Assembly (NCBI GenBank): GCA_029953675.1 | Contig: JAMWBK010000011.1 | Coordinates: 434,001 to 498,000, forward strand | From: Rhodosorus marinus | Taxonomy: Eukaryota; Rhodophyta; Stylonematophyceae; Stylonematales; Stylonemataceae | Length of the DNA stretch: 64,000 nt | Direction of reading: 5' to 3' | Shown: piece after piece, positions 39,613 through 49,228 of the stretch | Layout: the number at the start of each line of letters is the position of its first letter | Numbering within the stretch: position 1 is the first letter of the stretch | Translations under genes and position numbers: made by a program | The notes under the pieces: generated by a model | Told to the model about the DNA's origin: nothing | Seen by the model: the letters and a program-made list of their open reading frames with translations, nothing else | Database searches by the model: none

Positions 39613-41021
39613 CGCGGGCAACAGGGCGATCCCTTAGGGCCGTTCCTGCACGCTGTGGATTGCAACTGGTGCTGTTGCGGCTGAAACATCAGTTCCCGCG
39701 GGTCCGTGCGGTCGCCTTCCATGACGATGTGACGCTTCTTGGCACTCCCGACGATCTGGTGGCGGCCTACGATTTTCTCGGCGAGGTGGCTTCCTTGGTG
39801 GGGCTGCGTATCAACCATGCCAAGTACGCTTTCTGGGGGGGGTCTCACTGCACCGCGGACGCGGTTCCATCCAGGTTCCGAGATATTTGGCGAGCTGAGG
39901 GCTTCCTTCTGTTCGGTGTCCCCGTAGGCACCCCGATATTTGTTGACCGCAGCCTCTCCGCGCTCCTGAGTCATCATGATGAGCTCCTGACTGAGCTGTG
40001 CAGTCTCCCAGAAGGGTACCTCTAGACCGCTCTGCTCATCTTCCGGTTCAGCGGCTGACCTATTTTTTGCGGCAGCTACCCTTCGAGTGAGGGTCTTGGC
40101 TGGCGCTCCGCGCAGACCGACGAGCGAGGGACGTGCTAGGCACGCTGATGGATGCTTTTCAGGGTAGTTAGCCTTTGAATAAACGGATCGGATGGATGCT
40201 GAGCTATCTGTTTTGGGGGATTCAGAAAAGGAGGTCCTTCACCGGCAGATCGCGTTGCCCGTGCGGTTGGGTGGGCTGGCTGTGGGATCTTACGCGGCGA
40301 TCCAGCCGGCGGCTGCGGTGAGTTCGTGGGCCAATGCGCTTAATACATGGTCTACGGGGTGTGATCCGCATGTGAGTGGTTTTTTGAGTGGGCTTCGGGT
40401 TGGGCGGCTGGACGGGACTCTCGCCCCACGGCTCTGGGTTTTTTTTTCGGAACTGGAGGCCGCTTTTCAACAATGTACCGCCCTGCCGAGTGGTACCCAG
40501 GCTCGTTGCGATTCCCGGGCGGCAATTCTTGACTCACTCGGTGGCCAGCGTTCGGAAGTCTCTGCTGCAGCACCGTGTGTTGGAAATGGTGCACAAACTG
40601 CCGAGGATATTAACGCCGTGCCTGTGCCGTCGAGACCGCCAGAGGAGGGCGTTTCCCCGTCGGGTGCGGCCCCTTCGAGGACCGATGTAATCCAAAAAAC
40701 CCTTTCGTGGGACATACATCGGGACTCGTATGCCATCCTTCTGAGTTTACCTTCGTGCTCGGCGTCGATTTTGGCTCGCCTGCGCGGTTTTCGGGGAGTC
40801 TCAGCTCCCGTTTCTTCACGGTAATACCTGCGTATCCGCGGTTGGCCCTTATCGATCTCGAACTTCGTGTAAGCTTACGACTTTACCTGGGCTTGCCGCA
40901 ACCCCCTTGGCCTGTTGAGCGGGATTCTAGATGCGCATTGTGGGGGCCAATGTGCCGTGGGGTGATTATGGTGCGCATCTGTTGGCGTCTTGTGCGGAGG
41001 TTCAAGGGGCCCCGACCAGAC
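39613..41021 (+). mobile_element. LINE family 2, longest copy (RT to knuckle)
   Basis: Reads the RT motif B remnant (QQGDPLGPFLHA), VRAVAFHDDVTLLGTPDDL (motif C), RDIWRAEGF and GVPVGTPIFVDRS, the thumb, then MDAELSVLGDSEKEV, LPVRLGGLAVGSYAAIQPAA, the linker and the start of the knuckle region. A stop follows EGYL, a 34-nt micro-insertion lies at 40,157, and there is a frameshift near 40,790. The upstream RT fingers are missing. It is cut at 41,021, where a duplicated piece of a secreted-protein gene begins. Confidence 0.85.
40157..40190 (+). mobile_element. 34-nt family 2 micro-insertion
   Basis: The last 34 bases of family 2 (including the GGGTAGTTAG and TTTGAATAAACGGATCG segments) lie between two copies of GATGGATGCT (40147-40156 and 40191-40200), inside a family 2 coding region. 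Confidence 0.9.
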
Positions 41022-41412
41022 AAGGACTAGTTGGTCTCCAAATGGAGGCAGTTTACGTCTTCGAAACCAAGGAGTTCCATTTCACACTCACCGTTGAGGA
41101 GTCAAAGTTCTTCGCTGCAGCTCTAAAGGAGATCGACAATACGCTGACGTGGGTCATCTCAGAAGTTGACAACCTCGGGGCCGATCTGGGTACAGTTATT
41201 GGAACCGCCATTGCCGGGCTGGAGGACGCCGGTTCATTCATCGAGAACGCCATTGACACGAGCGCTAGTGCGATTGAAGCGGCAGAAGCCACCCTTGCGA
41301 AAGACATTTCAAACGCGATTGACGATGCCGTCGATACTACGGTGAACGCCGTCGTTTCGGGTTCAAAGACCGTGTACAAAAGCCTGAAAAATTTCAACGG
41401 TTGGTAGACTCC
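41022..41412 (+). pseudogene. duplicated 3' end of the 43.5-kb secreted-protein gene
   Basis: Matches 44,868-45,258 with only a handful of differences (for example ATT/ACT and AAC/CTC codons) and no indels. It keeps the last 127 codons or so to the TAG at 41,405. There is no signal peptide or promoter, since LINE sequence lies immediately upstream. It is a recent partial duplicate, probably not functional. Confidence 0.9.
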
Positions 41413-42425
41413 CGTACCCCAGACTAACGTAAACCCCGCTCGAAAAAAATTGTTGATGGAAACTTGGCGTATCCGTGGCATGCCCTGTACTCCTAGTGGA
41501 ATGAATAAAAACCAGTCAAAATAGACGTATTCGCGAACATGTGAAGACTATGCCCAATGGACACTTAAGCTATGGTACCAAGAGCGCTCTCCCAAACTAG
41601 CCTGTGCTGAGAAGACCGAAATCCGGTTAATATTAGGGCTTACCCGGAACTGTAGCTCGAAAATCCCTCCACCGTCATCCCAATACACTGGAAACCTCCT
41701 CAAAAACAACAATAAAAGAAACTCCCCCTCACGTCGTTTTCATCAACACCTCCCACGTTTTCCATTGAAGAACTTTCCAACCCCGTTGAGATCCAACCTG
41801 AATTGTTAAAAATGCATTGAAAAAGTTGCTCTTTTACTTCTTTCATTACGAGCCTCCAAAGGCGGATTCCTAGTAACAACCCCAGTGCGATTGACCGCCC
41901 CACTTTCTGACAAAGAAAAACCCCCTCGCGCAACACGAAACAGGAACAGTCAATCCCTTGAAAGATGTGAATCAAAACGGACAAATATAGCTACAAGTGC
42001 GCGGCCAACTAACCTCTCGGTTCTCCACATGTATATACTGCCTGCAGAAAATAATCTAGGCCATCCTCACCTCAGCCAACCCGCACACTGCCTCTCCTCT
42101 TAAGCCACCTCTCATTTCTCCGATCGAGTAGTAAACGTCCATCTCGAAACACTAAATATGGAAGCCAATCTAAAAACAAAACAAAACAAGGGTTTTCGTA
42201 CATCCCCGCATCCTGAAAAATAAATAATAACTCTGTGTCCGCTGCGATATCCTAGTTGTATTCAAATTATATAAATATTTCGGGGGTATTAGTATTAAAG
42301 CAATTTTCTAGATTTATCAGGAATGGATTGAAGCGGATTAATTTTTATTTTTAGAAAAGAAAAATCGATAAAGGGGGTCAAACTGTCGAGGTGGATTGGG
42401 TTTGACAAGCCAGGTTCTTAGCTGA
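41413..42425. other. intergenic, no gene recognised
   Basis: A short minus-strand open frame (41,700-41,984) partly resembles 461-766. From about 42,160 the sequence becomes AT-rich. No supported feature. Confidence 0.4.
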
Positions 42426-43004
42426 TCGGGAAGGTGCATCTTCTTAGTAAAAGGACGGCCTAATGGAGCCCATCACGAGTTAATTGAATATATCGGTGAG
42501 AAAAGGAACCTTAGTCTAGATGAGAAGGAGGAAATACGGAGGCATTGTGAGAAAACGGCGGAATGGTGGCATGAGGATGAATCAGTGTTAACTTTCTACT
42601 CGCTTACAAGAGTAGAATTTGTTTTGCTGTGCGTCCCTACGCCATCCGTTCGTCCGATAGAATTAATTGAATATTATGAGCGTAACCCGAGGATGGATCG
42701 GCTGATCGCCCCCACCCAACTCCTTCCTCTTCCACTGTGGGTGCCACATCTCCGGTCGCGGCTTGCTTTGCTTCGAAAGCAAGAAGGGTCTACTATAAAA
42801 TACAGAACGGGTACTTGTGCTGATTCCCGGGATGCCTGGGGAGCGAATTTGAACTATGACGGAAAACAGAGGATTGGGTTCTGCCGGTCGCCTCTTCCCT
42901 ACTGTGTCTGCCTTATCTCCCATCTATCGTATCTATCGTATTTCCGAAAACTAGCTCAGCTTAGCTTCCAAAATGTTGCTCAGGGCGATACGGGAAATGC
43001 CTGA
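42426..43004 (+). CDS. unrecognised open segment, possible exon
   Basis: The frame is open for 193 codons but its first ATG is only at 42,585. The part before the ATG looks protein-like (GAHHELIEYIGEKRNLSLDE, KEEIRRHCEKTAEWW) and would need an upstream exon. I recognise no family. It may be an exon of an unmodelled gene or chance. Confidence 0.22.
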   Translation, partial: SGRCIFLVKGRPNGAHHELIEYIGEKRNLSLDEKEEIRRHCEKTAEWWHEDESVLTFYSLTRVEFVLLCVPTPSVRPIELIEYYERNPRMDRLIAPTQLLPLPLWVPHLRSRLALLRKQEGSTIKYRTGTCADSRDAWGANLNYDGKQRIGFCRSPLPYCVCLISHLSYLSYFRKLAQLSFQNVAQGDTGNA

Positions 43005-43513
43005 TTGCTTTCCGCAGGCGATAAACAACCTCGCTGTTGAAACTTTGGTTCTCGTGGAGAAGCAAATTTTAAAAGCGACATAGGAAACCTCTGGAAAAGA
43101 CGTTATCTTGTACTACTGAATTAGAAATTTTTTCACTAATTTTTTGCGTTGAGGTTTGGTAAGCGATCCCGCTAAAACACTGGACTTAGACTCTGCTCCC
43201 AAGCCCCTGAGTCCCATTTTGAGCCTGACACAAAACCCACTGCACGTGTGAAGTCCGGACAGTTGTTTTAGCAGCTGTCACATGCATCCACCCACAGTGA
43301 TTCACCGCTCACGTAACTGTCGCAATATCAACGGTCTTCGTCACAAGTGGAATGAAAGCTGCTGTTATCCAACCTTTGGTAACCCCAGTATATATATAGA
43401 GACCGTCGTTGGTCCTGGTGGTGAGTTCAAAGTAGTAGAGGATGCACAGAAGAGTCTGAGAGACTTTGACACATACGGCGACGAAACTGAAGTAGCAGAT
43501 AAGAAATCGAAAG
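43005..43513. promoter_or_regulatory. upstream region of secreted-protein gene
   Basis: No gene is seen. A TATATATA stretch lies at about 43,390, some 120 bases before the ATG, and may serve as a TATA box. Confidence 0.35.
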
Positions 43514-45253
43514 ATGGGGGCCGCCTGGATTATGACCATGATACTGGTATGCGGCTTGGGGGTTGTTTTTACAGCCCCATTGGCCCATATGAACTTCAAC
43601 GATCAGAACGGCTCTGCAAGAGGCTCGTCCTGCACGCCGAAGGGAGTCTTTTCGGATGGTGGCTCTGCAGATTTGGGCTGCCTCACTCTGGAGAAAGGGT
43701 TGCAAGTTGGTGCAGATGCAGCCTTGAAACTGCTCCTGGACGTCGTAGATGACGACACACTGAAAGTATACCTAGCTACATATCTGGAATCTCAAGTCTC
43801 CATGATAGATTCAGTCTTGAGCTCCGCATGGGATCCCGCTGCCGAGTCTGCAGTGTGTGTCGGGAACTTCTCCGGAGCTGATATTATCGCCGCGGAGGTC
43901 AATGGACTCGATTATTCTGATTGTACCGACATTCCCTTGCGCGGTGGGGATTACTCGGTGATCGCTTTCAGTCTACCAGTGGTTCCAGAGTTGTGCCCCT
44001 CGTCAGACTGGGGAGATTACCTCAAGTTTTGCCTCGTGTTCAGCACTTGCGACTCCGAACCCACTTTCGCAGTCACCGCGAATAATAATATGCTCTCTTG
44101 TACGGTAGGAAATCCTGGAGCAGATGAAGCATCCGAGGGCTTCGGGTTGGTGATGGGTGAGGGTCTAACGTTGACACTCGAAAGTATTGGAGCGGGGATG
44201 TCATTCACGAGCGAGTTCCAGAGCTTTAACATGGTGTACACCGACCTTTACGACACACAAGGTCTCACCGAGATAGAAATGAACTCGATTTACTTCGACT
44301 ATGTGCAGTTTGGCTTCGATCTGGAGAAGCTTCACCTGCCGAACGGCATCTCCCTTGATGCGACTATTGAAAGGCACGTTGATATCACTGAATCTAACAA
44401 GTCCATAGGCCAAACATTCGACGCAATCGCTAGCTCGGACGGCGATAACGATCTGCTTGAATCCGTTGAGTTCAAGATCCTAATGACGGGATCGCTCGAT
44501 GTGACATTGTCGCTCGGGGATCTCACCTTCGGTGCCTTGCCAAACATTGACCCATTTAGCCTAGCATCCTTCACGGGCTTTTCCAGTACAGCAGACTTCG
44601 AAAGCGTTTGGGGAGACAATATTCTGGCAGGAACGTACATCCTAGCAACACAGGGCGACGCTCTAGTTGAAGTGGCCACCCATGTGGCGACAGCGCTTCT
44701 CACGGGTGTTGACGGAGCGCTTTCCAAACTAGGATGGTACGCTGATTTCGGCTACGAGAACCTTGAGAGCATTCTCAATGAATTCGAAAAGAGCGCTGTG
44801 GACAACTACGACTTTGCTTTCCTCGTTAACACAGACAAGCTGCGTATAATGGCCGCTGTCGGACTGGAAGGACTAGTTGGTCTCCAAATGGAGGCAGTTT
44901 ACGTCTTCGAAACCAAGGAGTTCCATTTCACACTCACCGTTGAGGAGTCAAAGTTCTTCGCTGCAGCTCTAAAGGAGATCGACAATACGCTGACGTGGGT
45001 CATCTCAGAAGTTGACAACCTCGGGGCCGATCTGGGTACAGTTATTGGAACCGCCACTGCCGGGCTGGAGGACGCCGGTTCATTCATCGAGAACGCCATT
45101 GACACGAGCGCTAGTGCGATTGAAGCGGCAGAAGCCACCCTTGCGAAAGACATTTCAAACGCGATTGACGATGCCGTCGATACCACGGTGAACGCCGTCG
45201 TTTCGGGTTCAAAGACCGTGTACAAAAGCCTGAAAAATTTCCTCGGTTGGTAG
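43514..45253 (+). CDS. secreted protein of unknown family, 579 aa
   Basis: Single uninterrupted exon. The N-terminus is a signal peptide (MGAAWIMTMILVCGLGVVFT, cut probably near APLA). The mature protein is acidic with paired cysteines near residues 40-55 and 115-175, and beta-rich alternating hydrophobic stretches in the middle. The last 70 residues are alanine-rich amphipathic helix (SFIENAIDTSASAIEAAEAT onward), ending KSLKNFLGW. I recognise no domain. Candidate roles are cell-wall or extracellular-matrix, but nothing in the sequence proves this. Its last third is duplicated at 41,022. A TATA-like sequence lies about 120 bases upstream. The ATG at 43,514 is chosen because it starts the signal peptide; the downstream TAG is followed by AATAAA at about 45,302. 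Confidence 0.72.
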   Translation: MGAAWIMTMILVCGLGVVFTAPLAHMNFNDQNGSARGSSCTPKGVFSDGGSADLGCLTLEKGLQVGADAALKLLLDVVDDDTLKVYLATYLESQVSMIDSVLSSAWDPAAESAVCVGNFSGADIIAAEVNGLDYSDCTDIPLRGGDYSVIAFSLPVVPELCPSSDWGDYLKFCLVFSTCDSEPTFAVTANNNMLSCTVGNPGADEASEGFGLVMGEGLTLTLESIGAGMSFTSEFQSFNMVYTDLYDTQGLTEIEMNSIYFDYVQFGFDLEKLHLPNGISLDATIERHVDITESNKSIGQTFDAIASSDGDNDLLESVEFKILMTGSLDVTLSLGDLTFGALPNIDPFSLASFTGFSSTADFESVWGDNILAGTYILATQGDALVEVATHVATALLTGVDGALSKLGWYADFGYENLESILNEFEKSAVDNYDFAFLVNTDKLRIMAAVGLEGLVGLQMEAVYVFETKEFHFTLTVEESKFFAAALKEIDNTLTWVISEVDNLGADLGTVIGTATAGLEDAGSFIENAIDTSASAIEAAEATLAKDISNAIDDAVDTTVNAVVSGSKTVYKSLKNFLGW

Positions 45254-45793
45254 ACACCCGCTCCCAGTCGAACTAGGACGGTCTAAAACACACTATCAGT
45301 AGAATAAAGTCGCTAACTCCATGCGCGTACACAAAGACTCCTAAGTTCACTCCTTCGGTCTTCTGTCGTCACACTCAACTACCCTGACTACCTGTCTGCG
45401 GGGGAGTGTATGAAGATCGTTCTAGCCGACAACGGGCGGCCGTGTCGGCTAGTGTCACAGTATCTCCCTCATTGGCACCATCGCCAACACTCAACTATCC
45501 CGGTCGTTTGAGACCGACCTCTTGGACCTTTTGCTCTGGGTACTAAGCATATCTTGAGCTTCAGTTCAACTAGTTGTTAAGCCCGTAGTATGTCTACTAG
45601 TTGTACGAAGCGGGGACTTGTCCTGAGCCTTGAAGTTGTGGATGACGAGGAACGATCGTCTAAGAGGACTTTGGAGTCCTTGGCCTGCGTTTCTGGTACC
45701 GACTGCTAGGTGCGTTTGAGTAGGAGCAGTTGGGAGCGATGTACACCGGGTAGTATTCTTGGGACTGGATCCTCTCGATATATTTTTTTTCTG
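45254..45793. other. intergenic
   Basis: An AATAAA lies at about 45,302. A long minus-strand frame over 45,566-46,144 is the antisense of the next gene. No other feature. Confidence 0.45.
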
Positions 45794-46704
45794 ATGGGAA
45801 GGGCCTTGACGGAGACGAAGGGGGAGCTCTCGTCCTGGCTTTTGTCTCGGCGCGCGCATTTGACGGTGAGGCTTGTCCTGAGTGCATGCTTGTTGGCCAC
45901 GTTCGTGTTCATTTGTGCAAGAGGAGGGATGCTTCTGGAGTACTTTTCGTACCACCAGTACATCCTGATCGTGTTTACGATTCCGATGGTTACGGCCGTC
46001 CACGCAATGCGGGAGAACAGGGCAGAGCTCTACGCTTCTGCGTCCGTTTTGATACACGTGGGCGGAGCGACAGCGATCCTCTGCAACATCGCGTTCTGGA
46101 CCGATCCAAACCGAAAACGGGACTTTGACAACTTCATCGTCCACGGAGCAAACATGGTCATCATCACCATCGAGATTTTACTCAATCGCCTTCACCCCCG
46201 AACCTCCTACGCCAGCTTCGGCATCCTATCCCTGCTCCTCTACGTGTTGATCATCTTGTTCCCCATGTACGCCACTCGAAGCCGGTGGATCTACTCCCAA
46301 ATAGATCCAAAGTATTCCTCATGGGTTGCGATTGTCGTCTTCTACCTGTGCGTTCCCCTTGGGTAAGCTCACTGGTCCCACCGCTAGCACTGGCATTATC
46401 TCAGTTCTCTAACCCGAAAAGTTTAACATAATGAAACCTTCATCTGGGCACCACAACTAGGTTTCTCTTAAGCCATCTGATCGTCGTCTTCGGCATGAGA
46501 CAAAGACTGAAGCTCATCGAAAGGAATCCTACTTCGGCCACGACAGATCCAGAAGAGGAACTTGGAGAGGTTTCCGAGTACGAGGCAGCTCCCGATTCGA
46601 CCGGACGATCGCCAATGGAACCAAACTCAATCCCAACAGCGCATGCCATCTTTGGTTTGGCCTGTGCACTATTCTATTGTATATGCAATTTGTTCCTTCA
46701 TTGA
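45794..46704 (+). CDS. multi-pass membrane protein, FAR-17a/AIG1-like
   Basis: Two exons (45,794-46,362 and 46,461-46,704) with a 98-nt GT-AG intron give 270 residues from the ATG at 45,794. The frame also has an upstream ATG at 45,710, but those 28 extra residues look non-conserved. There are six or seven hydrophobic segments. The pattern NFIVHGANMVIITIEILLNR followed by a hydrophobic helix and W.Y resembles the His-containing core of the AIG1/FAR-17a family, members of which hydrolyse fatty-acid esters of hydroxy fatty acids in animals. The C-terminus ends in another hydrophobic helix (IFGLACALFYCICNLFLH). The family call is tentative; membrane topology is firm. Confidence 0.6.
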
Positions 46705-47319
46705 AAGAGATACGAACTGGACTATCAACTCGCACCAAGAATCTGATCGGAGCTTGGTCAATCAGCCCTGATTTTTACCTCCCAGCATCTTCAACAAGTG
46801 AAGATCCATCACCGACATTGCTGCTTTCCAAGCAAATTCGTTTCCGCGCTACGTCGACACCTGAGGGCTTGCTCGTAGAGTTCAAGAGCAATATTCGGTC
46901 TTGTGAGGACCGGTTCTCGAGTCTCATACTATCGTATTCTACTACTTGTCCCTGCGATGCCCTCTGTAGTACCGGAGTCCCACTTCTATCTCAGAAGGAT
47001 CTCCTCTCTCTGTTTCCTTGAGCGCTGTCCTTAGCTTTCCGGATGTCAACGCAACTTTTTGTTATCCAATTCCACTTTGGAACTGAAACGTCGAGCATCG
47101 ACAACGTTCCTTCTCAAGTCCAGTCCAATGCTGTTATCGGTTTGTCGTTGTGGACGTGTCCTAGTATAGACGGTATTCGTCTAGACAAGCCAAAGCCTGT
47201 ATAAGATATGTGAGAAGACATCTCTACGCATCACATAGTGTCCTTACCTCATTGCTCAGTGCTTGCCTAAGTCATGGAGAGATGTGCTCCACTCCGGGTG
47301 TAGGTGAACTGACTTGAGG
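46705..47319. other. intergenic
   Basis: No gene recognised. The sequence ends in the retroelement fragment upstream of WDR83. Confidence 0.45.
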
Positions 47320-47394
47320 TTTGCACGCATCCCTACCAAGTTCTTAGTTCCTTTTAACGGTTTGCGTAGCGCTGTAGGCTATGCAAATAAAGCC
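47320..47394 (+). mobile_element. LINE family 3 3' end fragment
   Basis: TTTGCACGCATCCCTACC ... CGGTTTGCGTAGCGCTGTAG ... AAATAAAGCC matches the insertions at 5,738 and 7,818. It ends 65 bases before the WDR83 start codon, so it forms part of that gene's leader or promoter. A clear target-site duplication is not visible (AGG at most). Confidence 0.8.
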
Positions 47395-47459
47395 AGGTTG
47401 AGGGGGAGGAGAGCTGTGGGCTTGTTCGGAGAAGGATGGATTGACCACTGCTTTGACTA

Positions 47460-48579
47460 ATGGGTGAGAGAGGGTGGCCAACGAGACCATCCAAGCCGCT
47501 CAAGTCCCATACGGGGACTGTGAATGCGGTTAGGTTCAACAGGTCCGGTCAGTACTGTGCGAGCGCGGGGGCGGATAAGACGGTGCGGTTGTGGAACCCA
47601 CACAAGCAGCTGCTTGTGAAGACGTACTCGGGACATGGCTACGAAGTTGCTGACGTAACGATGTGAGTTTATTGAGATATCTAAATCGACTGTGTTCGGG
47701 TTGCTCGTTGGGACCTTTGTCTGAAAAATGCGCGTTGCCTCTTACGTTGTTATCTGATCTAACGATTAGATCTCGGGACAACAACAGCTTTGCTTCATGC
47801 GGCGGGGACAAGTTAGTGTTCCTGTGGGACGTCGCGAGTGGAAAGACCATGAGGCGGTTCGGTGGATCGCGAGACGGTGGTCACAACGGACGGATGAACT
47901 GCGTCTCATTCTGTGGGATGGATGATTCGCTCCTGGTCACTGGATCCTACGATACCACGCTCAAGTTTTGGGACGTCCGTTCACGTAGCTTGGAGCCGGT
48001 CCAGACCTTGACGGGAGCAAAGGATTCCGTTTCATCCATAGGCGTTCGTGGCCATCTCGTTCTCTCCGCCTCCGTTGATGGCGCTGCTAGAGTTCACGAT
48101 GTTCGTACGGGAACAATCACCGTGGACCATATAGGCTCGCCTCTGGTCGATGCGAGGTTTTCAAGTGATGGAAACTGTCTCCTCGCCGCTTCGCTTGACG
48201 AAACCGTAAGGTATGGAAACGATCAAAACCAGCAACGGAGCTGGGTCGAAAGAAAACCGACAAATTTTGCGAACGTCTTTGTCTATGCAGACTCTTGGAC
48301 ATGGCTACAGGTGAAGTCCTGGCCTTATACCAAGGACATAGCAATTCCCAGTTCAGACTTGAATGTTCTCTCCTGCACGACGATTCTATTGTGGTCTGCG
48401 GATCGGAGGACGGAAGGGTAGCACTCTGGGATATAGTACAAACTGAAAAGGAACCAAAATCTTTCCGAAAAGCACACGAAAAGTCGGTCTCATCGATCTC
48501 GGTTCATCCTACCAGGAGAGAGTTCCTGAGCGCAGCTCAAGATGGGTCCATTGTGCTTTGGAAGCCGCCTGGCGATTAG
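47460..48579 (+). CDS. WDR83: WD-repeat protein WDR83/MORG1
   Basis: Three exons (47,460-47,662; 47,770-48,210; 48,291-48,579) with introns of 107 and 80 nt give 310 residues, close to the usual 315 or so. WD40 repeats cover the protein: HTGTVNAVRFNRSGQYCASA...VRLWN, the family signature KTYSGHGYEV, SCGGDKLVFLWDV, VTGSYDTTLKFWDVRSRS, DSVSSIGVRGHLVLSASVDG, VRLLDMATGEVLALYQGH and a final VSSISVHPTRREFLSAAQDG. MORG1 is a scaffold of MAPK complexes and a spliceosome-associated protein in animals; it is probably a splicing or signalling scaffold here. All splice sites are GT-AG and keep the frame. Confidence 0.88.
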
Positions 48580-48761
48580 CTGGCTACACGGACAGAAGCT
48601 CTTGACGACAGTGTACGAATTATTTTATCTCAGCCGGTCAGACAACGCCAAACAATGTGCAGCCTCCACTTTTTCATAACCTTAAAAGCGCATCGGTTTG
48701 TTGGTTCTTTTCCTGCCCGACACCTAAGAAACAAACGGTTTCGGCCGACAAACGGAAGTAT
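48580..48761. other. short tail-to-tail intergenic region
   Basis: Lies between the convergent WDR83 and S21 genes; no feature is seen. Confidence 0.5.
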
Positions 48762-49228
48762 TTATCTATCACGAGCGTTCCTCGCGATCCTCTGCCTCTT
48801 CCTGGACATGGCCTCCTTGCGAATTCTCCTCTCAGTTGTGGTCTCAAAGTTTTTTCTCCTCCTGATCTCCATCAGGTGGCCAGATTTGAGAACCTCCCTC
48901 TTGAAACGCCTCAGCGCCTGCTCAATATTCTCACCATCGTCAAGATTAACTGCAACTTCCATGTTGACTCTCGCTATTCAACACAGAAAAAAAACAAGAT
49001 GAACAAAACTTTAGCCCAAGAAACCCGCCCCCTCCCCCCGTCAAAAAGCCCTTTAGACCTCATCCACCGAAATCCACATAAAAAAAATTCCAACGTTTGC
49101 CTACCTCTCGGCGCCGGAGCATTAGCTACAACCTGAGCTCCATGGAATCCGCTCCTCGCGCAGACATTGCCACCATTGAACTCAGACCGCTTCGTCGAAC
49201 CAACACCAAATCCACCCACAAACGCCAT
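48762..49228 (-). CDS. rps21: plastid ribosomal protein bS21
   Basis: Two exons (49,228-49,105 and 48,973-48,762) with a 131-nt intron give 111 residues. Exon 1 is a transit-peptide-like leader (MAFVGGFGVGSTKRSEFNGG ...) with phenylalanine at position 3. Exon 2 is the complete bacterial S21 domain: VNMEVAVNLDDGENIEQALR, RFKREVLKSGHLMEIRRRKN and the basic tail RKEAMSRKRQRIARNARDR. S21 binds the small-subunit platform near the anti-Shine-Dalgarno region of 16S rRNA. Organellar targeting is inferred from the leader; the phenylalanine favours plastid over mitochondrion. Without the intron the domain would lack its leader, which supports the splice model. Confidence 0.85.

Noticed and set aside
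45566-46144. 192-codon minus-strand frame
   Set aside because: It lies antisense to the AIG1-like gene, whose plus-strand frame has clear membrane helices and a consistent splice.
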